The translations under genes were made by a program, and so were the position numbers. Under the pieces are notes generated by a model. The model saw only the letters and a program-made list of their open reading frames with translations, ran no database searches and was not told the origin of the DNA. Shown here one piece after another: positions 17,068 through 26,024 of a DNA stretch of 64,000 nucleotides; the first letter of the stretch is position 1, and every line of letters begins with the position of its first letter. The DNA is from Pseudovibrio sp. Tun.PSC04-5.I4 (lineage in GTDB: Bacteria > Pseudomonadota > Alphaproteobacteria > Rhizobiales > Stappiaceae), in the NCBI RefSeq assembly GCF_900104145.1, contig NZ_FNLB01000006.1, forward strand, positions 1,509,001 through 1,573,000, given 5' to 3'.

Positions 17068-18465
17068 ATGACTAAGCAACCCATACATGTGGTTGGTGGC
17101 GGCCTCGCAGGCTCAGAGGCAGCTTGGCAAATTGCAGAAAAAGGCCTCAAGGTCGTTTTGCATGAAATGCGCCCGACACGGAAAACCGATGCGCATCAAA
17201 CCGATGGCCTTGCTGAGTTGGTCTGCTCCAACTCTTTCCGGTCTGATGACGCTGAAAACAATGCGGTTGGCCTGTTGCATGCCGAGCTGCGCGCTGCTGG
17301 TTCCCTCATCTTAAAATCCGCCGATGCCAACAAAGTCCCCGCTGGGGGAGCTTTGGCAGTGGATCGCGATGGGTTTTCGCAGACTGTACAAGCCGCTCTT
17401 GAGAACCACGAGAACATTGAGATCCGCCGCGAAGAAGTCACGCAGATCCCAGCAGAAGATCAAGGTCAGGTGATCCTTGCAACGGGGCCACTGACCTCGC
17501 CAGCGTTGTCTGAGGAAATTATGCGCGTTACGGGGGAAGATTCCTTAGCATTCTTTGATGCCATTGCGCCAATCCTCCACACCGAAAGCATCAATATGGA
17601 TGTGGCGTGGTTCCAGTCTCGCTACGACAAGGTTGGCCCAGGCGGCAATGGGAAAGATTATATCAACTGCCCAATGGATAAAGAGCAATACGAAGCCTTT
17701 ATCGATGCGCTGATTGGCGGTGAGAAAACCGTTTTCAAAGAATGGGAAGCAAACACCCCTTACTTTGATGGCTGCCTGCCGATTGAAGTGATGGCAGAAC
17801 GGGGCCGGGAAACACTGCGGTATGGCCCAATGAAGCCAATGGGTCTGACAAACGCTCACCAGCCAGACATCAAAGCTTATGCAGTTGTGCAGCTGCGGCA
17901 GGATAATGCCCTTGGCACGCTGTACAACATGGTTGGCTTCCAGACCAAACTGAAATACGGGCCGCAAGCTGAGATCTTGCGCATGATTCCAGGTTTGGAA
18001 GAAGCGCAATTTGCCCGCCTTGGCGGATTACACCGCAACACCTTCCTCAATTCCCCGCGCTTGCTGGATGACCAGATGCGCTTGAAGGCCATGCCACATG
18101 TTCGCTTTGCAGGTCAGATCACAGGCTGTGAAGGATATGTGGAATCCACAGCAGTTGGCTGTCTGACTGGCTTATTTGCTACTCATCAGGCACTTGGTAC
18201 CATCATCACCCCACCTCCCGTCACAACGGCATGTGGTGCAATTGTCAACCACATCACAGGTGGTCATATTGACCGGGAAAGCGGCTCAGGCCCGCGTTCC
18301 TTCCAGCCGATGAACATCAACTTCGGTCTGCTGCCACCACTGGATGAAATGCCCAAGCATCCGGAAGGCAAACGCTTGCGCGGTAAAGAAAAAACCCGCC
18401 TCAAAAAGCAGGTCATGGCCAAACGTGGTCTGGATGATTTTAAAGCTTGGGTCGCAACGACCTAA
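17068..18465 (+). CDS. trmFO: Methylenetetrahydrofolate--tRNA-(uracil-5-)-methyltransferase
   Basis: TrmFO (465 residues) is a flavoprotein that methylates U54 in the T loop of tRNA, using methylenetetrahydrofolate as carbon donor. The FAD-binding GGGLAGSEAAW starts at residue 10. The conserved LVCSNSFRSD, GPLTSPALS, NCPMDKEQYEAF and GCLPIEVMAERG blocks are all present, as is the C-terminal ACGAIVNHITGG. Length is as expected. The gene is monocistronic, with a perfect terminator after it. Confidence 0.95.
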   Translation: MTKQPIHVVGGGLAGSEAAWQIAEKGLKVVLHEMRPTRKTDAHQTDGLAELVCSNSFRSDDAENNAVGLLHAELRAAGSLILKSADANKVPAGGALAVDRDGFSQTVQAALENHENIEIRREEVTQIPAEDQGQVILATGPLTSPALSEEIMRVTGEDSLAFFDAIAPILHTESINMDVAWFQSRYDKVGPGGNGKDYINCPMDKEQYEAFIDALIGGEKTVFKEWEANTPYFDGCLPIEVMAERGRETLRYGPMKPMGLTNAHQPDIKAYAVVQLRQDNALGTLYNMVGFQTKLKYGPQAEILRMIPGLEEAQFARLGGLHRNTFLNSPRLLDDQMRLKAMPHVRFAGQITGCEGYVESTAVGCLTGLFATHQALGTIITPPPVTTACGAIVNHITGGHIDRESGSGPRSFQPMNINFGLLPPLDEMPKHPEGKRLRGKEKTRLKKQVMAKRGLDDFKAWVATT

Positions 18466-18470
18466 TCAAT

Positions 18471-18498
18471 AAAAAGGCCGGGAACACCGGCCTTTTTT
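18471..18498. terminator. Bidirectional intrinsic terminator
   Basis: Eleven-base-pair perfect stem with five-base loop: AAAAAGGCCGG and its complement. A and T tracts on both sides suit both trmFO (plus) and the NDUFAF6-like gene (minus), which converge here. Confidence 0.95.
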
Positions 18499-18502
18499 AT
18501 TC

Positions 18503-19357
18503 TCATACGAGCTTTGCAAGATGCCTTGACGTCCGCCACATGCACCACATTCTACGCATATGAGAAGCTCCCCCATGAACCACAAGAGGTTCAAAGTTAT
18601 CTTTGTCCGCATCATTTAAAAACAGTCGTGCCTGAAACACCGGCAAAAAGGCTGGCAATACCCGCGGATCAACACCGACCAGCGCTGCCTCACATTGATC
18701 GAGGTGATGGTTACAATGGGTGATCATCTCCTCAAACACAGCCCATACACCGTCATTGGAGTTGCTGCCAGTGAAGGCATTGGCCAAAACACTATGGCGT
18801 TCAAGCACATCATTGGGAATAAATTGTTGGTGCCGCGCGGCTTGCCACGTCAAGGTCTGCAACAGGCCAGCCAGCGCATAAGCGACCCCGCCATGCCCGC
18901 AAGCATCAGTAACTTGAGTGTCAGCATGCTCACCGCCTAAGATGAGAGAAGCCAGTAAAACAACTGAAGAGTTGGTCTCGCCGCAATACCCTTCAAGATC
19001 ATTGAGCGTTGGCATCGGATCAGAATACAAATCAAACCGACGCGCGGATATCAAGTTCAGAAATGGCTCTTTTGGCAGCTTGTGATGATCAATTGTCTGC
19101 AAAACGGCTTGTGCGACCGGATTAAACTCCACATCCCCGTGTTCCGTCCCGCTCAGTGTATCATGCCACCATTGCAGCCGAATTTCACCCGGCATAGGTT
19201 CATTGACCAGCTCACGGATCCGCGCAATCTCGCAGGCAAAGGCGTAGATTGCTGATAAACTTGGACGAGCAATCGCCGGAGCATACAGAGTACTCAAGTA
19301 CCGCTCATAGGAAAAGCGTTTTACGAAATCATCACAGTGGTCAAAGGCTTGGCTCAT
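18503..19357 (-). CDS. Squalene/phytoene synthase-family protein, NDUFAF6-like
   Basis: A 284-residue protein with the squalene/phytoene synthase fold. SAIYAFACEIARIREL and YALAGLLQTLTWQAARHQQFIP align with the two family core blocks, but the Asp-rich motifs that bind diphosphate through magnesium (DxxxD-type) are missing in both. That loss is typical of NDUFAF6, a mitochondrial complex I assembly factor, and its bacterial relatives rather than of active terpene synthases. It lies 21 bases after the NDUFAF3-like gene in the same direction, which supports the reading. A role in NADH dehydrogenase assembly is inferred, not shown. Confidence 0.8.
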   Translation of the reverse strand: MSQAFDHCDDFVKRFSYERYLSTLYAPAIARPSLSAIYAFACEIARIRELVNEPMPGEIRLQWWHDTLSGTEHGDVEFNPVAQAVLQTIDHHKLPKEPFLNLISARRFDLYSDPMPTLNDLEGYCGETNSSVVLLASLILGGEHADTQVTDACGHGGVAYALAGLLQTLTWQAARHQQFIPNDVLERHSVLANAFTGSNSNDGVWAVFEEMITHCNHHLDQCEAALVGVDPRVLPAFLPVFQARLFLNDADKDNFEPLVVHGGASHMRRMWCMWRTSRHLAKLV

Positions 19358-19378
19358 ATCCAGATCACGCTTTCCAGT

Positions 19379-19783
19379 TTACGCATCTTCAACAGCGATA
19401 AAGACTGCGGCAACGGCGCGATCTTCAGCAAGCAAAACATTGTATGTGCGCACGGCTGCCCCGGTGGACATGCTGTCGACCATAATACCTTTCTCACGAA
19501 ACAGCGTCTTGCGAGACTCTAAAAACGGATGCATTTCATCGCCAGTACCAATCAACAGCACTTCAATACCGTCAGATTCCGTGAGAATCTGAGCAAGCGC
19601 AGCATCTGTAATCTCTTCAAAACGCTCCGGATCCCAACCATACACACCTGAAGGAACACACATCAACGATCCTCGATGGGACATATCTGCAAATCGGAAC
19701 CCGCCATTTCCGTAGGCATCAATCTGGACCATACTAGGATAATGCGCATCCCGTACTTCCATTGGCTCGCCGCGTAGTCCCAT
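19379..19783 (-). CDS. Mth938-like (DUF498) protein, NDUFAF3-like
   Basis: A 134-residue cytoplasmic protein of the DUF498/Mth938 family. The family blocks SLMCVPSGVYGWDP, VEVLLIGTG-like (IEVLLIGTGDEM) and VDSMSTGAAVRTYNVLLAEDR are clear. The human member is NDUFAF3, a complex I assembly factor. In alphaproteobacteria the gene is typically beside secF-secD, as here. GGAGGAC precedes the ATG. A terminator after secF means it is probably transcribed from its own promoter together with the NDUFAF6-like gene. Confidence 0.88.
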   Translation of the reverse strand: MGLRGEPMEVRDAHYPSMVQIDAYGNGGFRFADMSHRGSLMCVPSGVYGWDPERFEEITDAALAQILTESDGIEVLLIGTGDEMHPFLESRKTLFREKGIMVDSMSTGAAVRTYNVLLAEDRAVAAVFIAVEDA

Positions 19784-19865
19784 TGTGTCCTCCAAAGGTG
19801 TAACCGCGTCCAGTGTACTAGCAAAGTAGTAGCCTCTGTTTAATTCCGACGGTCAGAATGTCCAA

Positions 19866-19907
19866 TATAAAAAATGGGGCTGACCACAAGTGTAGTCAGC
19901 CCCATTT
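19866..19907 (-). terminator. Intrinsic terminator after secF
   Basis: Thirteen-base-pair perfect stem (19872-19884 with 19895-19907) followed on the minus strand by a U-rich tract. Confidence 0.93.
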
Positions 19908-19930
19908 AAAAGTGCAGCACATCCGGCAAA

Positions 19931-20872
19931 CTATGCAGATGTTACTGGTGTTTTATCATCTTCACCCTTGTCAAACACACTGGTGCGAAGCTTCAAAAGC
20001 ATCAGCAGTGGAGAGGCCAGGAAGATAGAAGAGTACGTACCAATCACGATACCGAAGATCATAGCCAGAACGAACGACTGGATCACTTCTCCGCCCAGGA
20101 AGTACAATGCAAACAGTGCCAGAAGCGTTGTTACAGACGTCATGGTTGTACGGGAAAGTGTTTCATTGATGGACTTATCCAGCAGCTCTTCCAAGGACAA
20201 ACGCTTGTAACGGCGCAGGTTCTCACGAATACGATCATAAACCACCACGGTATCATTAAGTGAGTAACCGATGATGGTCAAAACCGCTGCGATACTGGAC
20301 AGAGAAAAGTCCAGCTGCAGGATTGAGAATAACCCGACTGTCAGCAAGATATCGTTGAAGGTGGTAATAATTGCCCCAACTGCGAACTGCCATTCAAAGC
20401 GGAACCAGATGTAAAACATGATCATCAGCAGTGCAGAACCAACCGCCAGAGAGCCAGCATATGCCAACTCGCCGGAAACACGAGGTCCCACAACTTCTGT
20501 TCTGCGGAACGCGATATTCTCAGTAAACGCACCACGGATTTTCTCAATGGCACCCTGCTGAGCATCTTCGCCTTCACCCTGAGATTCAATGCGGATCAGA
20601 ACTTCGGTCGGAGACCCAAATTCCTGAACCTGCACATCACCCAGACCCAAACCACCCAACGTTTTACGAATACCAGAAAGGTCTGCGGGACCATTGGTGC
20701 TTTGCAGCTCAATCAGTGTACCGCCCTTAAAGTCGATGCCGTAGTTCAACCCGACAGTAAGGAACAGCACGATTGAAAGAACCGCTGTAATTCCGGAAAT
20801 TGGGTAGCTCAACGCCCGCCAATGCATAAAGCGGAAATTGGTTACCTCCGGAACAAGTCTAAGAAGTTTCAT
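19931..20872 (-). CDS. secF: Protein translocase subunit SecF
   Basis: SecF (313 residues) joins SecD and YajC in the proton-driven accessory complex that helps pull proteins across the inner membrane after SecA/SecYEG. The N-terminal GIDFKGGTLIEL motif starts the periplasmic P1 domain, and the C-terminal half holds the membrane helices with the conserved ALFALYFLGGEVIQSF and GTYSSIFLASPLL segments. GGAG lies before the ATG, 16 bases after the secD stop, so the two are translated from one message. Confidence 0.97.
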   Translation of the reverse strand: MKLLRLVPEVTNFRFMHWRALSYPISGITAVLSIVLFLTVGLNYGIDFKGGTLIELQSTNGPADLSGIRKTLGGLGLGDVQVQEFGSPTEVLIRIESQGEGEDAQQGAIEKIRGAFTENIAFRRTEVVGPRVSGELAYAGSLAVGSALLMIMFYIWFRFEWQFAVGAIITTFNDILLTVGLFSILQLDFSLSSIAAVLTIIGYSLNDTVVVYDRIRENLRRYKRLSLEELLDKSINETLSRTTMTSVTTLLALFALYFLGGEVIQSFVLAMIFGIVIGTYSSIFLASPLLMLLKLRTSVFDKGEDDKTPVTSA

Positions 20873-20888
20873 CTTTTTACGCTCCGGA

Positions 20889-22493
20889 TCAAATTGGTAA
20901 TTTGGATGGACGCTTACGCTTCACCCATATTGAGATGAGGAAACGTGAAATGGTGAATGCTGAGAACACAGTGGTAAAGATACCAACCATCAAAGTCACA
21001 GCAAACCCTTTTACAGGTCCAGACCCGATGAAGAACAGGATCATAGCCACGATCAACGTGGTGATGTTCGCATCCAAAATTGTGCTAAGTGCACGAGTAA
21101 AGCCCGCATCGATAGCTCCAATTGCAGAGCGACCTGCCCGTGCTTCTTCACGAATACGCTCATAAATCAGCACATTCGCATCAACCGCCATACCAATGGT
21201 CAAAACCACACCAGCAATACCCGGCAGCGTCAATGTCGCCTGAAGCATGGTGAGAACACCAAAGATCAGGAACACGTTAGCTGTCAGCGCCAGATTGGCA
21301 ATGATACCGAACTGACCGTAAGCAGCCAGCATGAACAAGATCACAGCAGATGCTGCCACGATGGAGGCAATTTTGCCGCTATCAATGGAATCCTGACCAA
21401 GGCCCGGTCCAACAGAACGCTCTTCAACAACGTCCAGACGCGCAGGAAGCGCACCAGCACGCAAAAGAACAGCAAGATCATTTGCACCATCAACAGTGAA
21501 ACTACCGGAAATCTGACCGGAACCACCTGTAATCGGGCTACGAATAACCGGAGCGGTAATAACTTCATCATCCAGAACAATCGCGAACGGACGCCCAACA
21601 TTGGCGCGGGTCACATTTGCAAAGACGCGGGCGCCGGAGGTGTTGAAGCGGAAGTTCACAACAGGTTCATTGGTCTGCTGGTCAAAGGAGACCGACGCAT
21701 CCTGAAGTTCTTCACCAGTCAGCAACGGCGACTCACTCAGCAAGTACGGCTGACCATCAGTTCCATCCACAATCATTGTACCAGCTGGCGGGCGTCCCTG
21801 AAGAGCCTGTGAGGCACTCATTTCCTGACTAACAAGATGGAATGTCAACTGAGCTGTCGCGCCAATGATGTCCTTCAGACGCTGAGGGTCGCTTTCACCC
21901 GGAGCTTCCACAAGGATACGATCACTGCCCTGACGCTGGATAGACGGCTCGGTTGTACCAAGCTCATCAACACGGCGACGGATAACCTCGATGGATTGCT
22001 TCACAACGGAAGCAAGACGCATGTCCAGGCCTTCCGCAGAGAAGGCCATCCGGAATAGGCCGTCACCTTGAGGTTCAAGAATAAATTCGTTGACCACCGT
22101 TCCGCCAAAAACACCGGAGTTGAGTGGATTAACAAGTTCTGCAAGGCGTTTTTCAGCCTCATCAAAGCGTGCAGCATCACGAATGCGCACCTGAACGCCG
22201 TCACCTTGAATACTCAGTCCGGTGTAACCGATGCGTGGATTTTCACGCAAGGCCTGGCGGATACTACCAGTAAGCTGGCGGAACTGCTTTTCTTTGTAAT
22301 CTTCCTTATCAACCTCGTAGAGCAGATAAGCACCGCCCTGAAGGTCAAGACCGAGAACAATCTGGCGCTTAGGCATAAAATCCGGCCAGGATTGAACGGT
22401 GCTTGCCGGGAAGAAGTTCGGCAATGTTGCAAGTATACCGCCCACTACCACAACGATAATTAGGGCGATTTTCCAACGCGCAAAATGAAGCAT
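20889..22493 (-). CDS. secD: Protein translocase subunit SecD
   Basis: SecD (534 residues) is the larger partner of SecF. One N-terminal membrane helix precedes the QIVLGLDLQGGAYLLYEVD motif; the large periplasmic domain (about 60-355) follows, and six C-terminal helices include GMAVDANVLIYERIREE, part of the proton path. The ATG is preceded by no strong Shine-Dalgarno sequence but by a 49-base perfect hairpin. It belongs to the yajC-secD-secF unit. Confidence 0.97.
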   Translation of the reverse strand: MLHFARWKIALIIVVVVGGILATLPNFFPASTVQSWPDFMPKRQIVLGLDLQGGAYLLYEVDKEDYKEKQFRQLTGSIRQALRENPRIGYTGLSIQGDGVQVRIRDAARFDEAEKRLAELVNPLNSGVFGGTVVNEFILEPQGDGLFRMAFSAEGLDMRLASVVKQSIEVIRRRVDELGTTEPSIQRQGSDRILVEAPGESDPQRLKDIIGATAQLTFHLVSQEMSASQALQGRPPAGTMIVDGTDGQPYLLSESPLLTGEELQDASVSFDQQTNEPVVNFRFNTSGARVFANVTRANVGRPFAIVLDDEVITAPVIRSPITGGSGQISGSFTVDGANDLAVLLRAGALPARLDVVEERSVGPGLGQDSIDSGKIASIVAASAVILFMLAAYGQFGIIANLALTANVFLIFGVLTMLQATLTLPGIAGVVLTIGMAVDANVLIYERIREEARAGRSAIGAIDAGFTRALSTILDANITTLIVAMILFFIGSGPVKGFAVTLMVGIFTTVFSAFTISRFLISIWVKRKRPSKLPI

Positions 22494-22517
22494 GAGTATA
22501 TGCCCGGTCCTAGTAGT

Positions 22518-22566
22518 CAGAGAGCTTCAACCGCAAAGGCCGCGCCTTAACGGTTGAAGCTCTCTG
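22518..22566 (-). promoter_or_regulatory. Long hairpin between yajC and secD
   Basis: A 16-base-pair perfect inverted repeat (22518-22533 with 22551-22566) whose loop forms a second small stem AAGGC/GCCTT. It ends 25 bases before the secD ATG and has no U tract, so it is more likely a processing, stability or translation element than a simple terminator. Confidence 0.7.
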
Positions 22567-22589
22567 AAAGTACAAGCATCAAGGCGCGA

Positions 22590-22919
22590 TTATTCGCCGT
22601 CCTTGACAGGTTCACCTTTAGAACGAACCTCTTGGATCATAGCGCGTGAAATACGCACACGCGTACCCTCCGCAATATCCATCTGCAGCTCAGAATCATC
22701 AACAATCTTGGCAACTTTACCGATCAGACCACCGGAGGTCACAACAGTATCGCCGCGACGCAGGTTGCTCACCATTTGCTGATGGGTCTTCATGCGCTGG
22801 CGCTGTGGGCGAATGATCAGGAACCACATGATCACGAAGATTAGAATAAATGGCACGACAGACATAAGGATGTCTGGAGCTCCACCCAAAGACTGCGCAT
22901 AGGCAGGGGTAATAAACAT
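22590..22919 (-). CDS. yajC: Preprotein translocase subunit YajC
   Basis: YajC (109 residues) is the small third member of the SecDF-YajC complex. One membrane helix (about residues 18-38, VVPFILIFVIMWFLIIRPQ) leads into the conserved RPQRQRMK and a cytoplasmic domain with RRGDTVVTSGGLIGKV. AAGGAG precedes the ATG. It is the first gene of the unit with secD and secF. Confidence 0.96.
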   Translation of the reverse strand: MFITPAYAQSLGGAPDILMSVVPFILIFVIMWFLIIRPQRQRMKTHQQMVSNLRRGDTVVTSGGLIGKVAKIVDDSELQMDIAEGTRVRISRAMIQEVRSKGEPVKDGE

Positions 22920-23233
22920 TAGTTTCTCCTTACCACAAATTCCAAAGGAACCTGATGGCGTTCGTCAAACGACTGATGAGGCAAACCTCACCAAAAATCA
23001 CCATGACCCGAAAGATCAAGGATTTTGGGCTGGACTATACAGTCCACTCCAGTGTTTTCAAGGCATTGACATGCTAACTAGGACTTTCCCCAAGAGTATT
23101 GGCCGTGATACAGCTGTAAATAGGGATACTTGGCCGCAGGTTAAACACCAGAACCACTACTTAGACAATTTTTCACCCAATTCATTATGCGTAAGCTTTT
23201 GCCACCGCACCTGAGTTAATCACGTAGAAACAG
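22920..23233. other. Divergent intergenic region yajC/DUF815 gene
   Basis: About 310 bases that must carry both promoters. I note only a short palindrome TGGACT-ATAC-AGTCCA at 23031-23046, a possible protein site roughly 115 bases before yajC. Confidence 0.5.
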
Positions 23234-24130
23234 ATGATCACTAAAGAAAATAGAGAACCATCGGAGATCGCGCTTTTAACAAATAAGCTCGATGAAATTG
23301 TAAGCCTGCTGGCAAGCACACTCCCCAAAACAACCGCACCTGTCGACTTTTCTGCGGCAGATGCGTTTGTATTTCACCCCTCACCTTTTGAGTTGTCTCC
23401 CGTTCCCAAAGTGAACCGGGTTGATATTAGCCTGCTCAAGGGCGTTGATCACTCCAAGAATTTACTGATGGACAACACCGCTCGGTTTGCCAAGGGGTTA
23501 CCTGCCAACAACGTTCTGCTCTGGGGCGCGCGTGGTATGGGAAAATCATCACTGGTGAAATCCGCTCACGCCTCCATCAACACTCAGTTTGCAGCGGTGG
23601 CGGACTTCAAAACACTGATCCTGATCGAGATCCACCGCGAGGATATTGAAGCCCTGCCCGCTTTGATGAACCAGTTGCGCGGCCAGCCATTCAATTTCAT
23701 CATCTTCTGCGATGATCTTTCCTTTGATGGTGACGACACCAGCTACAAGAGCCTCAAAGCTGCCCTAGACGGCGGCATTGAAGGTCGGCCATCCAATGTA
23801 CTATTTTATGCAACATCGAACAGGCGCCACCTCCTACCGCGCGATATGATGGAGAACGAGCGCTCCACCGCCATCCACGCGGGCGAAGCGGTGGAAGAAA
23901 AAGTATCGTTGTCTGACCGATTCGGACTTTGGATCGGCTTCCACAAATGCTCTCAAGAGGAATACCTTGAGATGATTGAGGGTTATACAACGCACTTCGA
24001 ATTAGTGATCACGCCGGAAGACCTCAGAGCGCAGGCTCTGGAATGGTCCACCACGCGCGGTGCCAGATCTGGACGTGTTGCATGGCAATTCATTCAAGAC
24101 CTTGCAGGACGCCTCGGCAAGAGGCTTTGA
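23234..24130 (+). CDS. DUF815 family AAA-type ATPase
   Basis: A 298-residue P-loop ATPase of the DUF815 family. Walker A is GARGMGKSS and Walker B is FIIFCDDLSF, followed by a sensor-like YATSNRRHLLPRD. The last part, SGRVAWQFIQDLAGR, is a typical C terminus. The family is widespread in proteobacteria, often next to secDF-yajC or the nlpD-like gene as here, but its biological role is unknown to me. No signal peptide or membrane segment is visible, so it should be cytoplasmic. Confidence 0.9.
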   Translation: MITKENREPSEIALLTNKLDEIVSLLASTLPKTTAPVDFSAADAFVFHPSPFELSPVPKVNRVDISLLKGVDHSKNLLMDNTARFAKGLPANNVLLWGARGMGKSSLVKSAHASINTQFAAVADFKTLILIEIHREDIEALPALMNQLRGQPFNFIIFCDDLSFDGDDTSYKSLKAALDGGIEGRPSNVLFYATSNRRHLLPRDMMENERSTAIHAGEAVEEKVSLSDRFGLWIGFHKCSQEEYLEMIEGYTTHFELVITPEDLRAQALEWSTTRGARSGRVAWQFIQDLAGRLGKRL

Positions 24131-24138
24131 CACAACAA

Positions 24139-24166
24139 AAAAGGGCCCCGCAATCGGAGCCCTTTT
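24139..24166. terminator. Bidirectional terminator
   Basis: Stem AAAAGGGC/GCCCTTTT with a 12-base loop between two converging genes. An A-rich tract on the left gives a U tract to minus transcripts, and the right arm gives one to plus transcripts. Confidence 0.85.
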
Positions 24167-24186
24167 CAAAATGGTATTCACATCTA

Positions 24187-25935
24187 TTAGGATCGTGGCA
24201 AGTGGCTCATCGGGTCCACTGGCTTGTTGTCCTTGCGAAGCTCAAAATGCAGTTGAGGCTGCGTTACAGACCCGGTTGCACCAGCCATAGCAATCGTCTG
24301 CCCACGGCGCACAACGTCACCACGGCGCACCTTTAGCTCTTTATTGTGCGCATAAGCAGATACCCAGCCATCGTCATGGCGGATCAAAACCAAATTGCCG
24401 AAGCCCTTCAATTCATTGCCTGCGTAAACAATCGTACCGTCTTCCGCAGCTTTGATATCCGTCCCAGAGGGAACAGCAAGGTTGATGCCGTCATTTTTGG
24501 ACCCACCCGGCTTAACACCGAAATCGGAAATAATCCGGCCCCGAACAGGCCAACGGAAGGTCGCAGCATCAGCAGTCGCAACTTGCGATGTCTTAACTGC
24601 AGCTCGTTGTTGGACCGGCGCTGGCTTGGAAACTTCAGGTTGTTCCAGACGAACAACATCAACTTCCCCTTCCGGAATTACAGGTGCAATCAGCTTTGGA
24701 GATCTTTGAACACTTGCCGTATGCAGCGGCGTTGGAGTCAGTGAGTTGGCCAGGCTCCGTGGCTGAGTTTCTGGCGAACGAGCAGGTTGCTGACGCAGAC
24801 CTGCCAGGGCCGTATTTTTCGGGCGCGGAACTGCTTTTGCAGCGACCTGACTAGGAGCAGATACATTGCGGGTTGCAACAATAACCTGAGGTTTACTCTT
24901 AGGCTTTGCAGAAATCCGTGTAGGCAGCACAGTCCGAGCTGACTGACCCGCAACTGGAGCCCTATAAATTGGTTGTTGCGCTGTGGTTTGCGGGGCAACA
25001 ACAGGCGCAAGCGACTGACTGCGATACGTTGACTGCGGTGCGCGATAAACCTGAGCAGGCGCCGGTGCTGTAATAGGCGCAAGAGAGGACGCAGGCAAAG
25101 TGCGGACCGGCGCACTTCGTTGAACAGGATATGCTGGCGGCGGCGCATCACTATAAACAGGACGAGATCGCTCGCCTACATTTCCCGGAGGCACCAAGAC
25201 AGCTGCAATTTTAGTCGCAAATGTTTGATAAGACTGCTTTCTAGCAGCCGTCTGCGCGTTCCCAGCAAGCGGCGTAGCATATCGCGCCGGAATTGAAGCT
25301 GTTGGGAGCGGCAGTGCGCTATTCGACGGCAATATACGCTCACTCGCACGTGGCAAATGATTTGTTTTGCGAACCACCTTAACCGGAATGACGACAGAAT
25401 CGCCTGGCTGTAAGGCTGACCTGACCGTCACGCGGTTTGCATGCAAGATTTCATTTACAGGAACGCGATACTGCCATGACAGCGAATCAATATTCTCATT
25501 GGATCTCAACGTCACTACACGCCCACCAACAGGCGTCCAGCCCAAGGTTCCGCTATTCGGCGCTTTAGCTAAAGCAACCGGAACACGCGCACTGGCCTTG
25601 GTCCGTTCACTAACAGGCGTTAGTTTCTTGGAAAAGGATGGCTGCCAGATCTGATGCGTATACTGACGTGACTGAGCCGATCCTGTGACCAACTGGGCAT
25701 TACGTCCAGTTGGAGCAGGCAACACCACTCCGCGCTGCACAGCACGACGACCACTTATAGCTGGAAGTCCAGGTGTTACGACAACAGCAGTTTGATACGG
25801 AGAAACTGGCTCATCTATATATTCTGATTGCCCAAACCGGTCCACATTACCACTGCACCCAGCAAGACCTGCTGACAACAAAAACAATGCTACACCGCGC
25901 CGCAATTTGGCTTTCTCACGGGAATGAAACTGCAT
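24187..25935 (-). CDS. LysM/M23 lipoprotein, NlpD-like amidase activator
   Basis: A 582-residue lipoprotein: signal with lipobox LAGC (Cys27), a LysM domain (about 150-195, with ENIDSLSWQYRVPVNEILHAN), a long Pro/Ala/Gln-rich low-complexity middle, and a C-terminal M23 domain. In the M23 domain the usual zinc ligands are replaced: the HxGxD-type site reads NDGIN and the HxH motif reads QLHFE. This loss is typical of NlpD/EnvC/DipM-type proteins, which activate cell-wall amidases at division rather than cut peptidoglycan themselves. It follows surE and pcm, the same order as surE-pcm-nlpD in gammaproteobacteria. TAGGG precedes the chosen ATG. Confidence 0.88.
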   Translation of the reverse strand: MQFHSREKAKLRRGVALFLLSAGLAGCSGNVDRFGQSEYIDEPVSPYQTAVVVTPGLPAISGRRAVQRGVVLPAPTGRNAQLVTGSAQSRQYTHQIWQPSFSKKLTPVSERTKASARVPVALAKAPNSGTLGWTPVGGRVVTLRSNENIDSLSWQYRVPVNEILHANRVTVRSALQPGDSVVIPVKVVRKTNHLPRASERILPSNSALPLPTASIPARYATPLAGNAQTAARKQSYQTFATKIAAVLVPPGNVGERSRPVYSDAPPPAYPVQRSAPVRTLPASSLAPITAPAPAQVYRAPQSTYRSQSLAPVVAPQTTAQQPIYRAPVAGQSARTVLPTRISAKPKSKPQVIVATRNVSAPSQVAAKAVPRPKNTALAGLRQQPARSPETQPRSLANSLTPTPLHTASVQRSPKLIAPVIPEGEVDVVRLEQPEVSKPAPVQQRAAVKTSQVATADAATFRWPVRGRIISDFGVKPGGSKNDGINLAVPSGTDIKAAEDGTIVYAGNELKGFGNLVLIRHDDGWVSAYAHNKELKVRRGDVVRRGQTIAMAGATGSVTQPQLHFELRKDNKPVDPMSHLPRS

Positions 25936-26024
25936 GACTGCCCTACCCAATACAAATAAAAGGCTAACTGGCGTAAGTTTACTGACAACACAGTTGATAA
26001 AGACTTAATCAAACGCTCTGTTGG

